Of a DNA stretch of 64,000 nucleotides, positions 56,977 through 64,000 are shown in pieces; position 1 is the first letter of the stretch; every line of letters begins with the position of its first letter. Location of the stretch: the NCBI GenBank assembly GCA_020740775.1, contig JAHEWK010000001.1, positions 3,348,001 through 3,412,000 on the forward strand, in the 5' to 3' direction. The DNA is from Ilyonectria destructans. Taxonomy: Eukaryota; Ascomycota; Sordariomycetes; Hypocreales; Nectriaceae. Under the pieces are notes generated by a model, which ran no database searches, was not told where the DNA came from, and worked only from the letters and a program-made list of their open reading frames with translations. The translations under genes and the position numbers were made by a program.

Positions 56977-57602
56977 CTAGAATGGCTTCTGACCAAGTCT
57001 GATGCGCAACAAGCGATCAGCAGTGACCCAAAAACACGAGCAACAAACGAACGACTTACACGTTTCCCTGTGGGAGAAATCGGCAAACATCGAAAACTTT
57101 GAATGGGTCGGAAATGCTGTATGCTCGGGCACAGCCTATCTGGGTCGTGTCTGACCACATGCACTGGGCTAGAAACCGATCAGTAAATGATATGAGCCGC
57201 CACAACGAACTATGACTTACACCAATGAAGCCAGTGCTCTTGCCCTGTCTTGAGGGGCTGCCCATCGTAAAGAGAGGCCTGCGAGAGCCACTCATGCACC
57301 GCAGTCTGGAGAGGCGTTTCAAAGGCGACATCACACTGGCCTGACTGGTGTTCGTAGATATTCTCGCCTTGCTGGGGTCGAAGCTCAACAGGGGCGTGTC
57401 CGAAAGGCTGGACACCTGCTCCCATTTGATTAGCCCAGAACTGGGCATAAGCCGCGAGATCGGGGTTCCAGGCCAATGGTGCCACTCCTTGGGCGTGGCG
57501 AGCTTCGTTGATCATGTCAAGGGCAAGTGACCGATCGTCCGCAGAGACAGTCGAGACCGCCAAGCACAAGGCGAGAGGTGCCAGAACACGACCGATATGC
57601 AT
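56977..57602 (-). CDS. Secreted CAP/PR-1-like protein
   Basis: Three exons on the minus strand: 57602-57221, 57168-57060 and 56998-56977, giving 170 residues. Residues 1-21 are a signal peptide. The rest is a CAP (SCP/PR-1) domain: ALDMINEARHAQGVAPLAWNP near residue 27, the cavity residues in FGHAPV and GENIYEH, the EHWLHW/SQCMWSDTTQIGCA block that spans the first junction, and the closing VCRFLPQGNV. The last exon encodes only LGQKPF plus the final base of a valine codon; the GNVLG sequence it creates is the expected PR-1 ending. Fungal members bind sterols and lipids or act at host interfaces; the role here is inferred. Confidence 0.88.
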
Positions 57603-58450
57603 GGTGAATCAGCAAATCGCAGGGATTTGAGGCTCTTCGAAACAGAAAGGATTGGAGCTGGAGGATAGGGTCAATGCCGACAGGTGGTTGACGACGGAGG
57701 AACGTTTGTCCCAGGTCTGAGAGGCGTGCTTGAACAAGACGGATGGATCGTACAGTTGAAGTGAGGCTGTTGAGGTGGGCGATGAAAGAAGAGAAAGTCA
57801 GAAACCTAAGGAGGGATGGGGAGAAGGTCAAGTCGAGTGGTGAATTGGCTTAAACAAGGTAAGCCCAACGGCCCCAAGGCTCCTGTCACTTCACTGGGAT
57901 CGGTATTCCTCGTTGGCAGGTGCCGATTCCCTCTGTAGGCAATGCCCCTCCCATGTAATTGAATTGGTCCTGTCTTTATTAGTACTGCCTTGTGCCTACC
58001 CACCTCATGTAAAGGGTCCATGCGCGTGGTTTGCCGTGGACCGTCCACCGTGGACGTGCGATTTGACTCGGGGTTCTAACTTCCGTGTAAGTCAAGTTGG
58101 GTGTCTTAGGTTAATGTTGTCACTGTGAGTGAACAACGAAAAGGGCAAGGGTGTATTTTGAGCCATTTGAAGTTAAAAAGGCCTTGTAACAAATAATTTA
58201 GGTAGCAATAGACAAGTATTATTCACACTTTGTCAGTCCAAGTACCAGGGAAGCTGGTTGAGATCTTGAGAGAACCCCGAGCCGGGGGTGTACCGGGTGT
58301 TGACGCACGGACCCGCCCCACGTAAATGACGTTTCGCTCCAGATCTCCCATCTTCCATTGAAATATTTTGATCAACTTCTGGCGGCTTAAACCGACTGCA
58401 AAACACCACACACCACAACACAACACTACATATCACAGAACGACGACAAC
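57603..58450. other. Divergent promoter region, CAP protein / Zim17
   Basis: An 848-bp region between two divergent starts. It contains a short palindrome GTGGACCGTCCAC (about 58036-58048) followed by a further CGTGGACG. No gene is supported. Confidence 0.5.
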
Positions 58451-59023
58451 ATGGCATCCCGACCAAGCCCTATATTCTCATCCATTTTACGCCAGCTCCG
58501 CGCTCAGCCCCACCGTGGATGCCCGCTCCGCGCGCCTCTCCCATCCCGCGCTCGCCTCCCACAACCATTCATCGCAAACACCATCGCGGCCCGCGCAGCC
58601 CATTCGATCCCTCGCCCGTCGCCCTCACAGGCTTCGCAAACGTCGCAACCTAAGCCGAAAACACACTCGCACACCGGCGACGCCCCGAAGAGCGAGGGTG
58701 TCCGCCCCGAGCTCAAGCCCGACTACTACCAGCTCTCCTTCACCTGTGTACCCTGCGGCCACCGCTCCCACCACAATGTCTCGAAGCAGGGCTACCACCG
58801 TGGTTCCACGCTCATCACCTGCCCGAGCTGCCGCAACCGCCACGTCATCAGTGACCACCTCGACATCTTTGGCGATCGCAAGGTCACCATCGAGGACATT
58901 ATGCGCGAGAAGGGCCAGCTCGTGAAGAGGGGCAGTCTTGGCGAGGACGGCGATATTGAGTTCTGGCCCGAGGAGAAATATGCCGAGGAAGCCAACAAGT
59001 CTGATTCGAACGAGAGATCATGA
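58451..59023 (+). CDS. zim17: Zim17/Tim15 DNL-type zinc-finger protein, mitochondrial
   Basis: A single-exon gene of 190 residues. The first 75 or so residues are rich in Arg, Ser, Pro and Ala and almost free of acidic residues, as in a mitochondrial targeting sequence. The DNL zinc finger has C99, C102, C124 and C127 (FTCVPCGHRS...LITCPSCRNRH), followed by the conserved DHLDIFGD. In yeast this protein keeps mitochondrial Hsp70 soluble and supports protein import and folding. It lies in the matrix. The start is the first ATG of the frame, with an ACAACATGG context. Confidence 0.93.
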   Translation: MASRPSPIFSSILRQLRAQPHRGCPLRAPLPSRARLPQPFIANTIAARAAHSIPRPSPSQASQTSQPKPKTHSHTGDAPKSEGVRPELKPDYYQLSFTCVPCGHRSHHNVSKQGYHRGSTLITCPSCRNRHVISDHLDIFGDRKVTIEDIMREKGQLVKRGSLGEDGDIEFWPEEKYAEEANKSDSNERS

Positions 59024-59309
59024 TTTTTCTCATGTGGCAAGACTTTATAAAAAAGCGTTACGGTGTACGATATATGTAAAAACATTGACTGGCGTTGGAT
59101 ATATGATGATTCTGGGATACCCTTCTCCATACATAGACTGGGGATTTATCACTGTGCCCGCATGGCTCATCGGAAACCCGCTGTGACCTACGCTTTGAAG
59201 CTTCATATATAAGATAGTTTCTGAGAGAACCGTAATAAACACCTCTAATAAATGCACTTTTGGTGTGCCTAAAACCCCGAAAACGCCGTCTGATGCATTA
59301 TTCTCCTTC

Positions 59310-62300
59310 TTACCATCCCTTGTACGACTGTCTCATCGACTTCTGCTCCTTAGATCTCATCTTCATCCTAGACTTGTTCTTCTCGAACTTCTTTCGCTTA
59401 TCCCGTCCAAACTTCTCAGGATGCGCGAGCGCCTCAATCTTTCGCTTACTCGAGCGTTGCTGTCTCTTGGCTCGCACCTCCTCGCGAATCACCAGCAACT
59501 GCTTGGTGTACTCGCCTGTACCAAACTTCTTCTGCAGAGAATCCATGAGAATCTGTGCCCTCGTCTTCAAGGCCTCGTGTTTCGTTTTAAACAGTTCGTC
59601 AAACGAGAATGGTGGAGGGATGGACGGGTCCGTGAGGTTGTGCAGAGGTGTCAGAATCGACTTGAAAGATGGCTGCAGACGCTCCAAAGAGGACCTGCGA
59701 CAGATGGTTTCGAGAACCTCCATCGCTGCCGTTTTGGGAGTGATGGCCACAGCCTTCGGTGGAATCTCCCTTCGAATGATGTGAGACAGTCTCCAGAAGA
59801 GATACTGTAGATCCTTCTTCTTCGCTTGGCCCTCTGCTTCCTCCTCTTCCTCCTCTTCCTCCTCTTCGCCCTCCTCTTGATCCTGGCCCTCCTTGTCCGG
59901 ATCCTCTGTAGCCTTGGGTCTGAGAGGGAGACGAGGACCCAAGAAGATGAGGACCTGAGTGGCCTCGGCCGCGAGTGCCTCATCGACATCACGAGATCCT
60001 ATGACACCAAGGGCAAGGCGAACAAGGTCCTGGACCTTGGCCAAATTCAGTGTGAGGCCATGAGAGCCCTCCACAGCCTCTCCGACTGAGACGTTTGCTC
60101 CGTGCTTCGCAAAGTCGGCCAAATACAGGCTGATCAACCCGATAGCCGCGATTCTAACAGGGGTATCGGGGTGAGCCAAGCATTTGGCAATGTTGACCCA
60201 CATCTTCTCAGCGTCACCAGAGAGGAGCTTGTCAGGGAACAAGGTCATTGAGACTCGGATGACACCCAATGCTGCCGCCAGAAGATCCCCATCAACCTCA
60301 CCAATGTCTTCGGCGGCAATAAGGTTGGTGATCTTGTCAAGAACAAGCTTGAAGTCCTTCTTATTCTTGGATGCATTCTCGTGAGATTCAATGTAGTGGC
60401 CAAAAACCACGAGCGCCAGTCTCAGGACGGCGTCGTTGCCATCCTTGTCCAACCACGTTCGGAGAAGTCCCAAGAAGGTTTGTGTTCGTTCCTTATCAGA
60501 CTTGCGGAAAATCTCTTTGATCAACTCTGCGGCCGCAAGTCGGCACTTCTCGCTGTCATCATTGGCAAGCACGAAGAAGAGAGGGAGGAAACAGGTGGCA
60601 GCGACCTCTTGGACAAAGTCATCCGAAGATTTCATCAGCAACAAGTGGACAATCTCCATGACGGACAAGCGACCGCCCTCTCGCTCATACTTTAGGTTGG
60701 CAACGATGAAGTTGAGTTGCTTGGCCCAGCGCGCCTTCTTCTGTGGGTATTCTCGGATGAATTGGAAGAATGCTCCTCTGGCCAAGTCACGCGTGTCCTT
60801 GTCGTCGTTTGTAATCATGACAGTTCCGACGTAGTCCAGAGTATCGTAGACAGAAGCTGTCTCGATATGACGATCCAGAACTGACCGCAGGAAGTTGAAG
60901 GTGACATGTCGGTACAGTGGTTCGGTCAGATCGTCCTTCAACTTCCCAAGCAGCATGTCCACAGCGGCATCCTTGACAGTCACATCACGACGGTCCCGCA
61001 GGACGACCGCCAGCATCTTGAGAGCTGCCTGGGCTAGCTCGGTAGTGGTGGAGACGGCAGTCGAGATGCTCTTGGTGGCTTCCTTGACTGCGACCTTGTA
61101 GATGTTCGTCGCATCTTCATTGACGAATGGGACCTTGACAATGACAGCAAGGAGTCGGAAGGTAGAAATCTTCACCTCGTCCTCTCCCGCCACCATTACA
61201 TCACCTAGGATAGGGATAAATCCGGTGATGTTTTCGGAATTTCGCAAGCTATCGTGCTTCTTGAGGATGGACCTCAAAATGTCGATGGAGAAGCGGATGA
61301 GCTTGTATGTGTTCTTGGTGGTGCGTCCTCGTTCGCCACTTTTCTTGGCACCTCTCTGAACCAGATACTTCTTGACCCTGGGATCAATCTTCACCTCAAC
61401 TTCAGGTTTACGACTGTTGTAGACTTCCTGGATGACTTCGTAGCAGAAGATCAAAGTGTCGCGGCTCTCAGCTGCCGTGTTCTGGAGCAGACCAGCCGTG
61501 ATACGCGTCATGAGTGCATCAATCTTGCGCACCATCCTGAGGTCAACCTTCTGCATCAGAAGGGCTTGCAGAGGCTTCGTCAGGTCGATGAGGCGGCTGA
61601 TTGACGCATTCTTGGCAACTAGCTCCATCGAGTCCTGGCTCTTGCTGCTCTTGATCTCCTTCATCTGACTGATGTAGCCTTCAGCATCCTTCTCTTGACC
61701 AATGACGCCAAAGACATCATCCATGATGACCGCCACGATGGAGGGAAGACAATAGTCTAAGTCTCCAGGAGCGTAACCTGGTGCTGCCGCAACCAAAATC
61801 GAATGCATCGTGTAGGAGAGCACGTGCAGCTGGTAACCCTTAGTGAGTGCACCCCGTAATTCTCTAAGCATGAAGCCGAAGAATGATGGGCCCAAGTTGA
61901 CAGCAATCTTGACGAGCGTATCGCGAGCCATCTCACGTGCATCCCAAGATTTACTTCGGAGAATATGACTGATGTCCGTCAAGACACCCGCCAATTTCTG
62001 GTCCATTTGCTCCGTAGGCAACAGTTTCAACAACTTGACAATAATCACACCGACTGGGACTCGGTAACTGACTTCAGACTCGTCCTTTTCATGGAGATGC
62101 TTGATGAGGGACGGGAGAAACCAATGCTCGACTTCTGTGCTCAGTTTGTCTGATTTAGGGATCGTGAGAGGCAGCCTCGGGCTACCAGAGGCAGGAACAT
62201 CGACCTGATCGACCTCCATGGGCTCGGCCGAAACGTGCTCAGAGGCGAGAATGAGGGCGTCTGCAACCTTGCCCAGAAGGCGAAGGGTCTGCTTCTGGAG

Positions 62301-64000
62301 CTCAGGCTTGGATCCAATGTACCCAATGTACCTCTGGAAAGTGGTCCTGTAATGCTTCCAGTCAAGCGACATAGCAAGGGCGCCAATGGTGTTGGTTGCT
62401 TGGGCACCCAATCCATGGTCATCAGTGCCGTCAGCGCGGCCAAAGATGAAATGCTCCAAAAGGGGGATGAAGAATTGAGCCAGATTTTGGCTGCCCATTT
62501 CTTGCTTGTTGTTGGCAGCCTCCAAAATATGGAGGGCCTCCAGTTGCCTCGAGGTCGCAGGGCTTAGGATATTGAAGAAAAATGTCAGTTCCGCAGATTC
62601 CTCGTTTCGATCACCCAAGAGGCCACCGAGATCAGAAATAGGCCCCCACTCGGGAAGAGTGCTGAGCAAGAACCCAAGCACTCTGAGGTGTTCTCTTCGA
62701 ACTGTTTCAGATGCCTCACGAGCTCCGGCATAGAGAGCAGGCATGATAACATCCAGAAGATATTTCTCAAACTTTTCTTTTCCTTGCTCAGATGTGCACG
62801 AGGCCGCGTCTCCAATGAATCGTCTGATACCATCGGCAGAATTCGACGCAAGAATACCAAACTCCGCATCATCTCGGATATGGAAGATCATGTTTTGAAG
62901 CAGAGGCAGCCATTGCTTGGGAGTCAGCGGAGTTTCCCGCTCGGTAGAGATGGCAGTGAATGCAGCAAGACGTCTGTCATAGTCTGGCTCCTCAATGCGA
63001 CCCTCCTTGAACGAGTTGAGTGCAGTACAGAGATCGGCAACCTCGGAAACATCGGCATCCTTCTCAGCAATGGCCAGGAGAGCCCTGGACAAAGACCGAC
63101 GGTTCTCTATATCCTTGAAGTAGCTGAAAAGAGAAGAGATAGTGTCATAGACATTGTCCAAAAGCGAATGGTCCTCAAAGGCATTGGAGCGGGAAATGTA
63201 TTGTTCAAGAATGAGCAGGATTCTGCCCTTGAGTCTGGGGTTAACTCGTCTTGGGGGTTGGTTGAGGAGGAAGACTGAGATCTTAATGACGGCCTGGATA
63301 TTCTTGGCATCCTCAACAACTGGGGCCATGACTAGGAGAGTCTCCACGCAGGCTTCCAAAAGATCATTGCCAAATCCGGAACCGTCAAGGACGGCACTAA
63401 TCTGGGCCAGAATCGCTCCAGCATTTGGATCAAGGATCTCGGCCTTGATGATCTCATTGAACTCGCATTCCTGAGCTGGTGCTGTAGCGAGCTTCACAAG
63501 ATTGCGAATGATTGACAAAACATAGATCTTGACCTCATCTTTGGCTTTCGCAGCAGACAAGCATTCGATGACCTTAGGAAGGATCCCTACTGGAAGGATC
63601 TGCTCATGAGGGGCCAAGAACAGTGCCACACTAGGAAGAACAGACCAGGTCGACAGGAGTTGCAGCATACCGGAGATTCCTTGGGCCGTTTCGATTGGCA
63701 GGTTGCCAAGTCTTGGGGCGACAATCTCCTCAAGGATAATATCGTGGTAGGGCTCCCACTGGAAGGCTTGCGCATTTTGGAAGAGTGCAATAAGGCACTT
63801 CATACCAGTGGACCTGGTCATCCTGAGGAGTGACTGCGTGCTGGCCTTTTCTTCTTCCTCGTCCGGCACATTTTCCGCATCCTGAGCATTTCCACTTAAC
63901 TGACGGCAGGCGTAAACAAGGCAGTAAAGAACTGCGTTGAGAATTGTTTCCAAATAAGGCGTGACGTTGGTGCCCAGTTCAGAGATCACGGACGAGATCA
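59310..64000 (-). CDS. utp20: UTP20, U3 snoRNP component (5' end beyond the window)
   Basis: One exon of at least 1563 codons, open to the right edge of the window; the true start lies beyond 64000. The protein is almost wholly alpha-helical HEAT-type repeats. It shows an acidic Glu run (EEEEEEEEEEAEG) shortly before the C-terminal section and a strongly basic tail (FGRDKRKKFEKNKSRMKMR) ending MRQSYKGW, typical of nucleolar UTP20/DRIM. UTP20 family members are about 2,500 residues, so about 60% is present. It acts in the small-subunit processome in 18S rRNA maturation. The left neighbour, Zim17, converges on it with 286 bp between stops. Confidence 0.93.
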   Translation of the reverse strand, partial: ISSVISELGTNVTPYLETILNAVLYCLVYACRQLSGNAQDAENVPDEEEEKASTQSLLRMTRSTGMKCLIALFQNAQAFQWEPYHDIILEEIVAPRLGNLPIETAQGISGMLQLLSTWSVLPSVALFLAPHEQILPVGILPKVIECLSAAKAKDEVKIYVLSIIRNLVKLATAPAQECEFNEIIKAEILDPNAGAILAQISAVLDGSGFGNDLLEACVETLLVMAPVVEDAKNIQAVIKISVFLLNQPPRRVNPRLKGRILLILEQYISRSNAFEDHSLLDNVYDTISSLFSYFKDIENRRSLSRALLAIAEKDADVSEVADLCTALNSFKEGRIEEPDYDRRLAAFTAISTERETPLTPKQWLPLLQNMIFHIRDDAEFGILASNSADGIRRFIGDAASCTSEQGKEKFEKYLLDVIMPALYAGAREASETVRREHLRVLGFLLSTLPEWGPISDLGGLLGDRNEESAELTFFFNILSPATSRQLEALHILEAANNKQEMGSQNLAQFFIPLLEHFIFGRADGTDDHGLGAQATNTIGALAMSLDWKHYRTTFQRYIGYIGSKPELQKQTLRLLGKVADALILASEHVSAEPMEVDQVDVPASGSPRLPLTIPKSDKLSTEVEHWFLPSLIKHLHEKDESEVSYRVPVGVIIVKLLKLLPTEQMDQKLAGVLTDISHILRSKSWDAREMARDTLVKIAVNLGPSFFGFMLRELRGALTKGYQLHVLSYTMHSILVAAAPGYAPGDLDYCLPSIVAVIMDDVFGVIGQEKDAEGYISQMKEIKSSKSQDSMELVAKNASISRLIDLTKPLQALLMQKVDLRMVRKIDALMTRITAGLLQNTAAESRDTLIFCYEVIQEVYNSRKPEVEVKIDPRVKKYLVQRGAKKSGERGRTTKNTYKLIRFSIDILRSILKKHDSLRNSENITGFIPILGDVMVAGEDEVKISTFRLLAVIVKVPFVNEDATNIYKVAVKEATKSISTAVSTTTELAQAALKMLAVVLRDRRDVTVKDAAVDMLLGKLKDDLTEPLYRHVTFNFLRSVLDRHIETASVYDTLDYVGTVMITNDDKDTRDLARGAFFQFIREYPQKKARWAKQLNFIVANLKYEREGGRLSVMEIVHLLLMKSSDDFVQEVAATCFLPLFFVLANDDSEKCRLAAAELIKEIFRKSDKERTQTFLGLLRTWLDKDGNDAVLRLALVVFGHYIESHENASKNKKDFKLVLDKITNLIAAEDIGEVDGDLLAAALGVIRVSMTLFPDKLLSGDAEKMWVNIAKCLAHPDTPVRIAAIGLISLYLADFAKHGANVSVGEAVEGSHGLTLNLAKVQDLVRLALGVIGSRDVDEALAAEATQVLIFLGPRLPLRPKATEDPDKEGQDQEEGEEEEEEEEEEAEGQAKKKDLQYLFWRLSHIIRREIPPKAVAITPKTAAMEVLETICRRSSLERLQPSFKSILTPLHNLTDPSIPPPFSFDELFKTKHEALKTRAQILMDSLQKKFGTGEYTKQLLVIREEVRAKRQQRSSKRKIEALAHPEKFGRDKRKKFEKNKSRMKMRSKEQKSMRQSYKGW

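Overview
The window is from a filamentous ascomycete, most likely a Sordariomycete and possibly Hypocreales. The evidence is short introns (46-156 bp) with GT..AG ends and CTAAC-like branch points, genes on both strands separated by long pyrimidine-rich leaders, and typical filamentous-fungal families (HET domain, Zn2Cys6 regulators, GH7 cellulase with a CBM1, Cu-only GPI-anchored SOD, Flc/TRP-like membrane protein). I do not assign a species. I support 18 protein-coding genes. All intron positions were placed by hand from splice sites, reading frame and family conservation. One gene (UTP20) runs off the right edge.

Left third (1-24.5 kb): a C2H2 zinc-finger protein (+), an Flc/TRP-like membrane protein (+), an unusually GC-rich DRB0094-type RNA ligase (-), the Rab5 GEF VPS9 (-) divergent from a DUF4291 protein (+), a HET-domain protein (+), a tiny three-exon V-ATPase subunit f gene (-), and a secreted Cu-only superoxide dismutase with a GPI signal (+).

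Middle (24.5-51 kb): a molybdenum-cofactor-sulfurase-like aminotransferase without a MOSC domain (+), a conserved protein of unknown function (+), then a stretch with a carbohydrate-use flavour: an MFS sugar porter (-), two divergently transcribed Zn2Cys6 regulators (- and +), and a GH7 cellobiohydrolase with a carbohydrate-binding module (-). Linking these four into one pathway is inference from proximity and family only.

Right end (51-64 kb): the chromatin-remodelling subunit Sfh1/Snf5 (-), a secreted CAP/PR-1 protein (-) divergent from the mitochondrial Hsp70 escort protein Zim17 (+), and the C-terminal 60% or so of the U3 snoRNP protein UTP20 (-). These are mostly housekeeping genes.

Intergenic DNA is extensive (gaps of 3-4 kb) and carries several short tandem repeats, a 16-bp-period GTCGCCG array at 26.07-26.16 kb, a compound hairpin at 22.34-22.40 kb, and AT-rich islands near 25.0, 48.5 and 53.3 kb. 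I found no convincing tRNA, rRNA, intact transposon or CRISPR array.
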